A stretch of DNA of 64,000 nucleotides from an uncultured Carboxylicivirga sp. (GTDB lineage: Bacteria > Bacteroidota > Bacteroidia > Bacteroidales > Marinilabiliaceae), in contig NZ_OY764327.1 in NCBI RefSeq assembly GCF_963668385.1, forward strand, positions 5,428,501 to 5,492,500, read 5' to 3'. The notes below the pieces were generated by a model. It did not search any database. It had not been told where the DNA came from and saw only the letters and a program-made list of their open reading frames with translations. The position numbers and the translations under genes were made by a program. How positions within the stretch are numbered: position 1 is the stretch's first letter; each line of letters starts with the position of its first letter. Below, in pieces: positions 23,109-32,120 of the stretch.

Positions 23109-26100
23109 TTAGAATTTCAAATTAAATCCCACCATATAAGTTTTGGGAGCAGGATAAAAACCAAGATCGATACCTTGCACAAAACCTTGTCCATCACCAT
23201 AACCAACTTCAGGATCTAGGCCGGAATAGTCAGTAAATGTAAATAAGTTACGTCCTGCAACAAATATGCGAGCTTGCGACAATGGCATTTCAGGCAACAA
23301 TTTTTTAAAGTCATAACCAAGGGTAATATTCTGAATTTTAACAAAGTCACCATCTTCAATGTATAACTCTGATATATTCAAACGGTTGGTTCCATTACCT
23401 GGAGTCATGCGAGGAATTTTATTTGAAGTTCCTTCTCCGTGCCAACGACCCAAAATGTCGGTTGTATAGTTATGGAACTCGTTGTCACCAAATGAACGAT
23501 ACGACTTCAATATTTGATGGCCAAATGCACCATTACCACTTAATGAGAAATCGAATCCTTTGTAGGCGAAGTTAACACTAAAACCAATTCTAACATCCGG
23601 ATGAGGATTACCAATCATGGTTTTATCTTCTGCGGTGACTTCACCGTCACCATTGACATCAGAGAAAATAACATCCCCGGGCTCAGGATTTGCCTGTAGG
23701 AAGCCATGAGTCCAGTCCGCAATTTGCTGTTCATTCTGGAAAATACCTTCTGTTTTGTATCCGTAGAAATAGCCTGCAGGCATTCCATTTTCAACTCGCC
23801 AAACCGGGTCAGTACCTTGTGAAATAACACTTGGATCACTTGCCAAAAAACCAGTATTGTCACCAAATTTAGTAACTGTATTTGTATTTTTGGATATATT
23901 GAATTGGGCACCATAAGTGAATTCGCCCACATTGTCATTCCAGCGCAATGCCAGTTCAAATCCTTTGTTTTCGATATCGCCAGCATTGGCAAAAGCAGCC
24001 ACGGGTCCCATTATATCTGAAATGTTCGGACGAACCAACCAATCCTTGGTGGTCTTGATATAATAATCGAACGAACCCTGAAGTCTTGAGTTTAAGAAAT
24101 GGACATCCATACCAATATCCAACTGCTCAGAAGTTTCCCAAGTAATGTTAGGATTTGGTAGTACTGCAGGATAACCACCTAATTGCATTTTAGATCGATC
24201 ATTTCCAAATCTGTAATTATTTTCAGCGTCAAACCCAATAAGGCTTAAAAACTGGTAGGAATCAACATTCTGATTACCGTTTTGTCCCCAACTGGCTCTT
24301 AACTTCAAGAAATCAACTACTTCATTGTCGGCCATAAAACTTTCTTCGGTCATTACCCAACCGCCAGAAACAGATGGAAAATATCCCCAACGTTTGCCTT
24401 GAGGAAAATTATGAGATCCGTCAGCACGCATCACCAAAGTAAGCAGATACTTTTCGTTGAAGTCATAATTGACCCTTCCAAAGTAGGAAGCGAGAGCCCC
24501 TCTTCCATTAGGAGCACCGCCAATACTCGTTATACCTGATGTTAACCCATCGGTATTGTCAAGATAAGCGTAATCATAACCAATAAAAGTAGGATTGGCA
24601 TTGGTCGCATTCATATTGCTGCCATATCCCCATTTTTCCGCAGATTGTCCAACTAAAAAATCAAATGAATGTAGATTCAATTTAAAATTATAATTCAATG
24701 TATTTTCAAGAGTCCAACGGTATCCACTGCCTGCATTTTGAGTAATCCGACCGGGGGTCATAAATGCATCCCCAGCCAAAAAATATTCAGGTTGGTAGCT
24801 CCGGTAAGAATCCGCATGCATTCTGTAACCAAAGTTAGTTTTCCAAATCAACCCTTTTATCGGTTGAATTTGTAGATAGGCATTACTATTGAGGTTGTAA
24901 TTTATGGTCTCATTTTGACCTCGATTTAAATCCATCAAAGCCAATGGGTTATATATTCGAGACGATAATGCTTCAAGACCTGAAGCCTGAACATCTGCTC
25001 TTGCATAATACTCGCCTTCGTCATTACATACAGGCACCAAAGGACTTCCTGTCATCATGTTACGAATGTCGTTGGAATACATCCCGCCAATGGCAATTCC
25101 ACTTCTTTCGCGATAACTGTAATTTAATGTCTGACCTACTTTAACAATGTCCAATCCGTCTTTCTCATATAAAATATGGTCGCTGTTCAAACGCAAGGTA
25201 TATCTATCGCTTTTTGGTTGAACGGGTTTTCCCAAAGTACCTTCTTGTGACGAATAAGAAAATCCCATTGCGAACACTGAGTTTTCAGATCCTCCGGTAA
25301 TGTTAATAGAATGGTTTTGGATGGGAGCATTCTTATTCTCGATTTCTTTCACCCAGTCAGTTCCTTGCCATCCATTTTGAATATCCTGGTATAAACCGGG
25401 AATGATGGAAGCGAAATCAAGGGGATCCTTTCCTGAAACCACACGCTCCTCGTTGTAAATATCCATAAACTGCTGAGCATTCAATAAATCAGGCATTTTA
25501 TAAACATTTTGCACACCATAAAATCCATCATATGTCACCAAAGTACGTCCTTTTTTACCACTCTTGGTGGTTACCAAAATAACACCGTTGGCAGCCCTGG
25601 AACCATAGATGGCAGCTGAAGCCGCATCCTTTAATACGTCGATCGATTCGATATCCGAAGGGTTAAGGGTATTGATATCACCACCAGCAACACCGTCAAT
25701 CACATAAAGCGGATTTGAATCACCAATAGTACCCAAACCGCGAATATTCACTTTAAAACCTTCCCCTGGCATACCCGATCCTTGAGTAATGTTCACCCCT
25801 GGAGACATCGTCTGAATAGCATCTAATGCCTGAGTCGAATTCTGACGTTGTAAATCATCCGATCCAAGGGAAAGGTTGGCTCCTGTCACCAGTTTCTTCT
25901 TTTGTACACCATATCCAACAACCACCACTTCGTCCAGGTCGGCCATGTCAGGTATCATGTTAACGTTAACGGTAGTTTGAGTGCCAACTGTGATTTCTTG
26001 AGTTTTCATTCCAATAAAAGAGAATACTAATATGGCATCGTCTCCTGGAATTGTTATTAAATAATTTCCATCCATATCGGTAATAATTCCGTTGGAGGTT

Positions 26101-26234
26101 CCTTTCTCTAGAACTGTTACCCCGGGAATGGGCATGTTCTCATTGTCGTAAACAGTACCGCTCACCTTTTTTTGGGCAAATGCAGTAAAGCCTACAAACA
26201 AAAAAAGAAGCAAAATGAGATTTCTTTTTTTCAT
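23109..26234 (-). CDS. SusC-like TonB-dependent transporter (third pair)
   Basis: A 1041-residue outer-membrane transporter. Signal peptide (MKKRNLILLLFLFVGFTAFA), CarboxypepD_reg-like domain (VSGTVYDNENMPIPGVTVLEK to about residue 100), TonB-box-like VVVVGYG, plug domain (LYVIDGVAGGDINTLNPSDI, ESIDVLKDAASAAIYGSRAANGVILVTTK) and a 22-strand barrel ending in the aromatic-rich YMVGFNLKF. It imports oligosaccharides captured by the SusD encoded 20 bases downstream. The pair forms its own transcription unit, with a long leader region upstream and a strong terminator after SusD. Unlike the second core SusC (54931) it keeps the full N-terminal extension. Confidence 0.95.
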   Translation of the reverse strand: MKKRNLILLLFLFVGFTAFAQKKVSGTVYDNENMPIPGVTVLEKGTSNGIITDMDGNYLITIPGDDAILVFSFIGMKTQEITVGTQTTVNVNMIPDMADLDEVVVVGYGVQKKKLVTGANLSLGSDDLQRQNSTQALDAIQTMSPGVNITQGSGMPGEGFKVNIRGLGTIGDSNPLYVIDGVAGGDINTLNPSDIESIDVLKDAASAAIYGSRAANGVILVTTKSGKKGRTLVTYDGFYGVQNVYKMPDLLNAQQFMDIYNEERVVSGKDPLDFASIIPGLYQDIQNGWQGTDWVKEIENKNAPIQNHSINITGGSENSVFAMGFSYSSQEGTLGKPVQPKSDRYTLRLNSDHILYEKDGLDIVKVGQTLNYSYRERSGIAIGGMYSNDIRNMMTGSPLVPVCNDEGEYYARADVQASGLEALSSRIYNPLALMDLNRGQNETINYNLNSNAYLQIQPIKGLIWKTNFGYRMHADSYRSYQPEYFLAGDAFMTPGRITQNAGSGYRWTLENTLNYNFKLNLHSFDFLVGQSAEKWGYGSNMNATNANPTFIGYDYAYLDNTDGLTSGITSIGGAPNGRGALASYFGRVNYDFNEKYLLTLVMRADGSHNFPQGKRWGYFPSVSGGWVMTEESFMADNEVVDFLKLRASWGQNGNQNVDSYQFLSLIGFDAENNYRFGNDRSKMQLGGYPAVLPNPNITWETSEQLDIGMDVHFLNSRLQGSFDYYIKTTKDWLVRPNISDIMGPVAAFANAGDIENKGFELALRWNDNVGEFTYGAQFNISKNTNTVTKFGDNTGFLASDPSVISQGTDPVWRVENGMPAGYFYGYKTEGIFQNEQQIADWTHGFLQANPEPGDVIFSDVNGDGEVTAEDKTMIGNPHPDVRIGFSVNFAYKGFDFSLSGNGAFGHQILKSYRSFGDNEFHNYTTDILGRWHGEGTSNKIPRMTPGNGTNRLNISELYIEDGDFVKIQNITLGYDFKKLLPEMPLSQARIFVAGRNLFTFTDYSGLDPEVGYGDGQGFVQGIDLGFYPAPKTYMVGFNLKF

Positions 26235-26354
26235 AGAATTTTGGCTTTAATTATTAAGTAATGATTTGTCAATTATTATTAACAATTGTTAATTTAAATC
26301 GCAAAGTATACTATTCTCCTGTTGTTTAGTTTTAATATTCGATATAATTATTAA

Positions 26355-26370
26355 GATTTTAGATATTTGA
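26355..26370 (-). promoter_or_regulatory. Candidate regulator box (copy 2)
   Basis: GATTTTAGATATTTGA, identical to 21039-21054, about 120 bases upstream of the susC ATG. A second GATAT word lies 21 bases away at 26341, giving a direct-repeat spacing suited to a dimeric activator such as a hybrid two-component system. Inference only. Confidence 0.32.
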
Positions 26371-26769
26371 GCTCTAACATTATTAGATAGATTCTAGGAA
26401 GAATATCTTAAAAATAGGACACTGAAAGCCTACATATGTAACGAAGTGTTATTTGCATTAAATATATATCGAGGAATGACTGTGTTTTATAAAATGAGAG
26501 CTGAGATAAGAAAAAGAGAAACAGTAAAAATAAGATAGACGAAATTTACGAATTTATAAGTCTTAATAATTAAGACATCAAATTTTCAACATTTAACACC
26601 ATATTCAATGGTGAGTCATTTTAATTAATTACAAAGTTATTAGCTATTTATAATTTCATTAAAACATGTATCATTCAGACTTTTTTCACTTATTGTACAC
26701 TTGACGTGGTCAATATACTGAATCTGTAAAATATTTATAAACTTTTAAGTTTCCCTTCTCCCCCAAATG

Positions 26770-26805
26770 AATAAGGCTGTCTTTAAGAAAATGGACAGCC
26801 TTATT
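26770..26805 (-). terminator. Terminator downstream of GH29
   Basis: AATAAGGCTGTC pairs with GACAGCCTTATT (perfect 12-bp stem, 12-base loop). It lies about 220 bases past the GH29 stop at 27025. No long T run follows on the minus strand, so the call rests mainly on the stem. Confidence 0.6.
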
Positions 26806-27024
26806 ATTAAATGAAAATAAAAATTAAGATTAGGTTTCTAAAACTTCTATAAGTAAATCTGACTTAGTTCAAAATCCTTTTTTTCCATGAAATACCGGGA
26901 TGATTGAATTCCAAGGCTGATATCTGGTATTGAAATTCAATAAGCATTCTCAGAAAAAAATATGGTTATACATAAAAGATAATGTTTAAACAATGTCATT
27001 CATACACAAAAATAGATAATCAAA

Positions 27025-28662
27025 CTATTTGAAAAATATCTTAAAAACAACGGCAATATCATTGGGACAATTCTCTGGTTTACGAATAACGAGAGAATCA
27101 TTCGTTTGACTCCATGTGAGTTTTTCATCGATGCCCAACATCTCAATCTTTTTTATTTTCTGTTTTACATTTTCCTTGGCTAATGAAGTAATGACTATAT
27201 CTTCTGTTGGGATTCCAAGAATTGTTGCATACAGAATTTTTCCTTTCTGATTAAACCTTATATCTTTTGCAGAAAATTTAATTTTTCCTTCATTAAATCC
27301 CTGGGCATTAATTGGATTATCCTGATCAGCTACTGGTCCTTCTCCAAATTTTTTCCATGGGCGGGTATCGTAAATGCTTTCTTTGTTGATATCCATCCAG
27401 TCAGCAATACCTTCAAGTATTTCAATTTCTTTTTCATCAATGGTACCATCGCCACGAACAGGAATATTTAAAAGCAAATTTCCGTTTTTACTGACAATAT
27501 CAACTAACATGTGAATAACTGTTTTTGCTGATTTGTACCAGTTATGATCGTATGTTGACCTGTTATAATGCCAATCACCAATACAGGTACATGTTTGCCA
27601 GGCATCAGCCTGTATCTTATCGGGTGCTCCCCTTTCCACATCCCATATCATACATTTTTTCTGGTCATCGGTCAGTACTTTTCCAAACAAAACGGCTTCA
27701 AGATTCCCATCGTGAGTAGCCATATTGTGATTGTAATAATGGGCCGCAATTTGAAGTCCTGCATCACTGATCGGATAAAGAGGAAGTGCTGTATCATCGA
27801 AGTATAACAAATCAGGGTTATACTGATTAATCAGGTCCATAGTACGGTTATAAAATTTGTCACAATAATCCTGAGAAGGAATAGAAGCCTCATTTCTCCA
27901 TGCCCATTGACTATGAATACGACCTACATCTTCACTGCCTTTACTTAAAGGATGATTTTGAGAATACAATTCCTGAGGATCCAATCCTTCCCACCAGGTT
28001 CCTTTCCCATCTTGTTTTGTAAGCTTACCATCATAAGATATGCCTTCCCACTTTCCTTTTTTATCCGAACGCTGAGATGTTTCCATCCACGTCCAGGCAT
28101 GTGCAGCATGAACACTTAATCCCAGAGGAAGATCATATTTTTTAGCTGCTTTGGCCCATTCACTAATAATATCCTGTTTGGGACCAACACGCGTTGTATT
28201 CCATTCCTGATATTTACTATTCCACATATCCAGGTTATCGTGGTGATTAGCCATTGCAAAGAAATATTGAGCCCCTGCGCGTTTGTAAAGAGCCACTAAT
28301 TTTTCAGGGTCCCAATTTTCGGCTTTCCAGTCGTGAATAACCTCTTTAAATCCAACTTTTGAGGGATGCCCATAGTTCTCTAAATGCCAATTATATTGTC
28401 TACTACCTTCATCATACATAAATCGGGCATACCAGTCGCCTTGCTCCGGTTGACATTGTGGTCCCCAATGTGCCCATATACCAAATTTGGCATTTCGAAA
28501 CCATTCAGGCACCTCGTATTGCTGTAACGATTCCCAAGTTGGCTCAAATTTACCAGTCTTAATCGGCTCATTAACTGTATTTACAAGCACCTGATTATCC
28601 GACTGTGCCATTAGATTCAAATTAAGTAGAACAGCTATAATTATTAACCCTATATTTTTCAT
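27025..28662 (-). CDS. GH29 alpha-L-fucosidase
   Basis: A 545-residue enzyme with a signal peptide (to about LNLMAQ). GH29 hallmarks: WFRNAKFGIWAHWGPQ near residue 54, GAQYFFAMANHHDNLDMW near 130, the nucleophile Asp in NPDLLYFDDTALP (about D289), and ISKNGNLLLNIP-type text (DIVSKNGNLLLNIPVRGDGT) near 410. It releases alpha-L-fucose, or possibly L-galactose, from oligosaccharide ends in the periplasm. Fucose is not usual on simple xylans, so this points to a complex heteroxylan or to xyloglucan-type side chains. It follows a broken DUF3237 gene by 276 bases and ends the side-chain block. Confidence 0.92.
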   Translation of the reverse strand: MKNIGLIIIAVLLNLNLMAQSDNQVLVNTVNEPIKTGKFEPTWESLQQYEVPEWFRNAKFGIWAHWGPQCQPEQGDWYARFMYDEGSRQYNWHLENYGHPSKVGFKEVIHDWKAENWDPEKLVALYKRAGAQYFFAMANHHDNLDMWNSKYQEWNTTRVGPKQDIISEWAKAAKKYDLPLGLSVHAAHAWTWMETSQRSDKKGKWEGISYDGKLTKQDGKGTWWEGLDPQELYSQNHPLSKGSEDVGRIHSQWAWRNEASIPSQDYCDKFYNRTMDLINQYNPDLLYFDDTALPLYPISDAGLQIAAHYYNHNMATHDGNLEAVLFGKVLTDDQKKCMIWDVERGAPDKIQADAWQTCTCIGDWHYNRSTYDHNWYKSAKTVIHMLVDIVSKNGNLLLNIPVRGDGTIDEKEIEILEGIADWMDINKESIYDTRPWKKFGEGPVADQDNPINAQGFNEGKIKFSAKDIRFNQKGKILYATILGIPTEDIVITSLAKENVKQKIKKIEMLGIDEKLTWSQTNDSLVIRKPENCPNDIAVVFKIFFK

Positions 28663-28938
28663 ATTTATGACTTTAACTTTAGTTCAATAAAAGAACCTGA
28701 TAACTAACAAAAAAGAAATGAGTATTTTATTGCATTATACATTTGATATTTAAATACATAAACTCAGTTCTAATGGAAGGTAAAATTATTGATATTTACT
28801 ATTTAGTTGATAAATTTTGTAAAAAATTTCAACAATCCCCAAAAGACATATTCTAATCTAAAGCTCTTCAATAAAATGAAGAAATTAAAGTTTAAGATTA
28901 AACTAATAATGATAATTAATATCAAATTTGACATTAAA

Positions 28939-29501
28939 CTATAGTACTTTATAAACGCCAATTACAACATATGGCTCTTCGTCTGGCTCTATTTGCGGGA
29001 TTTCGAGGGTTCCTATAAAGACAGCATGGTTTAAATAGTCGTAAATACTTTCAGAAGGAGCTTCAATATCAACCACAGATTTCACATAAAAACCACCTTC
29101 ATCATCTTTGGCTGGCGTATGCATTAAGGCTTTGTTTGCAATGCGAATAATTATACCATCTTCAGTTTGAAGCAAATATCGCGCGTTAAGTTCTGTATCA
29201 CCATCAGGACGTACTAGCTGCCAGTCTTCACCATAAGGAAAACTTCGCCGTTAATATTTGGCCCTCTAAATGTACCACCGATAATGGGAATCATATGCCT
29301 TGAACCTCGTTTACTCTCTCCAACATTAATCGTTTTTCCGATCTTGACCTTAGCCTTCCACATCAGTTCCATTTTAAAATCGAGATAAATGCTATCTCCT
29401 TTTTCCGTTTCAGGACTTTGGGCAAAAGTATTCCTGGAAATGAATAAGAATAGCAGAATTACAGCTACTACTATACTATTTAGTTTAGAGGTCGAGTTCA
29501 T
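28939..29501 (-). pseudogene. DUF3237-family secreted protein, frameshifted
   Basis: Two frames together make one DUF3237 protein. The first (from ATG 29501) has a signal peptide (about VVAVILLFLFISRNTFAQ), then DFKMELMWKAKVKIG and IIGGTFRGPNINGEV, after which it reads FLMVKTGS and stops at 29214. In another frame the expected continuation follows at once: PYGEDWQLVRPDGDTELNAR, YLLQTEDGIIIRIANKALMH and so on to IGVYKVL at 28939. The family usually reads GxVLPxGxDWQL here, so one base is missing in the Val-Leu-Pro codons near 29240. Either a genuine pseudogene or a sequencing error. The function of DUF3237 proteins is unknown; they recur near polysaccharide genes. Confidence 0.85.
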
Positions 29502-29564
29502 ATTATTAATCTGAATGTATTAAAATGAAAGACATTAGCCTTCGCAAATACCTAAAACAATGTA

Positions 29565-29603
29565 ATTTCAATCAACCTGAAACATGTTCAGGCTGATTGA
29601 AAT
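29565..29603 (-). terminator. Hairpin between GH31 and the DUF3237 pseudogene
   Basis: ATTTCAATCA-a-CCTGAA pairs with TTCAGG-c-TGATTGAAAT (16 pairs, one mismatch, short loop), 35 bases past the GH31 stop. The T run after it is weak. It may end most GH31 transcripts, leaving GH29 on read-through or on its own promoter. Confidence 0.55.
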
Positions 29604-29638
29604 ACTGCAGAAAATTGATATTTTTTAGTTTTATCTTA

Positions 29639-32101
29639 TTACAATTTGACGACAACTTCTTCACCTGAATAATGTACTACTTTATTCAATGTGCCAACAT
29701 TTTTGTCTTTAGATGCAAATACAATGTTGAATGTCCTTTCTGTGATCATGCCAGGGAATTCACCCTTGCGTTCACCAATGGTTAATGTTTTCTCGACATC
29801 ATTCCACTCAAAAGGAATAGTTGAATATACCCCTTTTTCGTAGTTATAATTATCTTTTTCGTCTTCATATAAAGTAAAATCACCATCGGTACCTGCATAA
29901 ATGCGGATTTCTAAATTATCCCAATTCGTCTCGGTTGCGTATTGAACTTTCGGACCAATAGGGAGAATACTTCCGGCTTTTACATACAACGGTATTGTTT
30001 TTATAGTGGTTTCTTTTGAAATTTCCTGACCTCCATCAAACTTTTCATTTGTCCAGAAATCATACCAGGTTGTTCCTTTCGGTAGATAAACAGTGGAGGA
30101 TTTCGTTTTTGTAAAATCAACTACCGGATACCCCTCTTTAGTTCTTGCACCTCCTTTGTTCCAACCTGTTGCTTCATCAACCTTCACTATTTTCTCAGGA
30201 GTATAATGGGCTGACAGCACCGGTGCTACAAGAAGGGACTGGCCAAACATATACTCGTTGTTCATGTCCCATATTTTCTTATCTGACGGAAAATCCATTA
30301 CTAAAGCACGCATAAAACTGTTATTGGCATCGGTAACATTCCACGAAGTAGTATAAATATATGGCAGCAATAAATAACGCAGGTTGATGGCACTTGCAAT
30401 GGCATCGTATATTGGCTCGCCTTGTTTACCAAAATAGTAGATCTCCCTTTTCATTTCGGTTCCGTGCGAACGCATCATTGGGGTAAATACCCCATATTGC
30501 ATCCAGCGTACATACAACTCTTGGAATAGTGGATTTTTCGAAGCTGTTCCGTCATTCCACGATTTATTGTAAGCACCTGCAAAAAAACCACCGATATCGG
30601 TATTGAAATTCGGATTTCCGGTCAGGGTAAAATTCAGTCCGGCCGGAACTTGATTCCGCAAGGCATCCCATGAGGAGCCCAGGTCTCCAGACCAAACATT
30701 ACAACCATAGCGTTGTTGACCTGCAAAACCAGAACGTGTTAAAATAAATACCCTTTTATCAGAAGAGGCTTTGCGCTGATGATCGTAAACACCTCCAACA
30801 GTTGCAAGTGGGAATGCATTCCGAACTTTGCGGAAAGAGCCCAAATAGGTTTTATTATCGAAATCTTCCGGTTTAACATCCATGTGGTCTGGTTCTGTCG
30901 AATCCATCCACCAACCATCAATTCCCAACGAGAAAAGCCCTTCACTCAAATATTTCCAATAAATATCCCGGGCCTCGGGATTATAAGGATCGTAGACCTG
31001 CACTCCTGATGGATAATTCATATCCGGAGGCCAACCTTCTTTCCCTGATTGTGGCCATGTTTGAAAATCCATTAACATGTCCTTATCCTTCAAAATTTTA
31101 TATTGTGGAGTTTTGGGACCAAAAGATGACCAGATTGAAATAATCATGTGTGCATTCAAATTATGAACATCATCGACAAATTTTTGAGGATCTGGAAACC
31201 CCGGATTTTTAAAAGACATGCCATTCCAGTGGTAATTATCACCCCAATACTGCCAGTCCTGAATAATACCGTCTAACGGAACACCTAATTCACGGTATTT
31301 TTTAACTACTCCAACAGTTTCTTCCTGAGTTTTGTAACGCTCGCGACTTTGCCAAAAACCATAAGTCCAAAGAGGAAACATAGGTACTTTTCCGGTCAGG
31401 TTGCGCATTTCAGCAACCACTCCATCAGCATTTCCGCCATACATAAAATAATAATCGATACAATCGCCAACTTCTGAAGCGAATTCGGTACCCGATTCAT
31501 CATCCGTAAAATCAGTTGGTGAATAGTTATCCCAAAATAGACCGTACCCTCTTACCGATTGAAAAAATGTAGAAAAATCCCAGGTGTTATTCTGAACCAT
31601 GTGTACTTGTTGGTTGCGTTGAGACATCATCCCATTTTGAAGGATTCCAAGCCCGTAGATTGCCTCGTCTGGGGCGAGGATAAACGATTGCTTAACGGAA
31701 TATGTTTCATTGCCAGCATCGTTAAATGGCGTGAAAGTTGCACTTGCAGCTTTTTCCAGAAGAAGAGTATCACCATTTGATCCCAGATAGGATATGCCCC
31801 CTGTTTGGGTATCGATCTGTACCATTAATCGTTCGCTTTCCAACAAAATATGTATACCTGATTCTTTTACCTTAAAAGGCACATTTTCTGGCTCTTTAAC
31901 TACTGAAAGACTTTTCTTTTCAAAAGATTCCCCTAACAGAGATTTGGTGACCCGAACAATGTCAGCTGTATAAAAGTTTACTTCAACTACTATCGAATCA
32001 ATAGTTGTCTTTATACCAGTTTCTGTCTTGATATACGATTGTGGAGTACAACCTATACCAATCAGAAGAACCAGAATCAGCATTGAGTTAATTACTTTCA
32101 T
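29639..32101 (-). CDS. GH31 alpha-xylosidase/alpha-glucosidase (lipoprotein)
   Basis: An 820-residue GH31 enzyme. The signal ends in a lipobox (LIGIGC) followed by TPQSY with no acidic residues, suggesting a periplasm-facing lipoprotein. The N-terminal sandwich includes YGLGILQNGMMSQRN; the barrel has PLWTYGFWQSRERY, GIIQDWQYWG, the nucleophile in GIDGWWMDSTEPDH (about D400) and the probable acid/base Asp in VWSGDLGSSW (about 468). These fit the xyloglucan/isoprimeverose-type alpha-xylosidase branch found in Bacteroides. In a xylan locus it may remove alpha-xylose or alpha-galactose from complex side chains. It is 19 bases from GH95 and clearly co-transcribed with it. Confidence 0.92.
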   Translation of the reverse strand: MKVINSMLILVLLIGIGCTPQSYIKTETGIKTTIDSIVVEVNFYTADIVRVTKSLLGESFEKKSLSVVKEPENVPFKVKESGIHILLESERLMVQIDTQTGGISYLGSNGDTLLLEKAASATFTPFNDAGNETYSVKQSFILAPDEAIYGLGILQNGMMSQRNQQVHMVQNNTWDFSTFFQSVRGYGLFWDNYSPTDFTDDESGTEFASEVGDCIDYYFMYGGNADGVVAEMRNLTGKVPMFPLWTYGFWQSRERYKTQEETVGVVKKYRELGVPLDGIIQDWQYWGDNYHWNGMSFKNPGFPDPQKFVDDVHNLNAHMIISIWSSFGPKTPQYKILKDKDMLMDFQTWPQSGKEGWPPDMNYPSGVQVYDPYNPEARDIYWKYLSEGLFSLGIDGWWMDSTEPDHMDVKPEDFDNKTYLGSFRKVRNAFPLATVGGVYDHQRKASSDKRVFILTRSGFAGQQRYGCNVWSGDLGSSWDALRNQVPAGLNFTLTGNPNFNTDIGGFFAGAYNKSWNDGTASKNPLFQELYVRWMQYGVFTPMMRSHGTEMKREIYYFGKQGEPIYDAIASAINLRYLLLPYIYTTSWNVTDANNSFMRALVMDFPSDKKIWDMNNEYMFGQSLLVAPVLSAHYTPEKIVKVDEATGWNKGGARTKEGYPVVDFTKTKSSTVYLPKGTTWYDFWTNEKFDGGQEISKETTIKTIPLYVKAGSILPIGPKVQYATETNWDNLEIRIYAGTDGDFTLYEDEKDNYNYEKGVYSTIPFEWNDVEKTLTIGERKGEFPGMITERTFNIVFASKDKNVGTLNKVVHYSGEEVVVKL

Positions 32102-32120
32102 ATTGTATGAATTAGAATTT

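Larger units (their letters stand above)
26235..27024. other. 790-base intergenic region upstream of the third susC
   Basis: It contains the GH29-side terminator (26770-26805) and, nearer the susC start, a GCAAAGTATA word (minus strand TATACTTTGC, near the -7 consensus) at about 26301-26310 and a GATTTTAGATATTTGA box at 26355-26370. A GATAT word at 26341 lies exactly 21 bases before the one at 26362, two helical turns apart. I see no gene. The length suggests a multi-part control region. Confidence 0.55.

Noticed and set aside
20783-27024. Possible riboswitch or small RNA in the long leaders at 20783-21366 and 26235-27024
   Set aside because: Apart from the terminators I could find no conserved fold or known riboswitch core; the length is better explained by promoter and activator sites.
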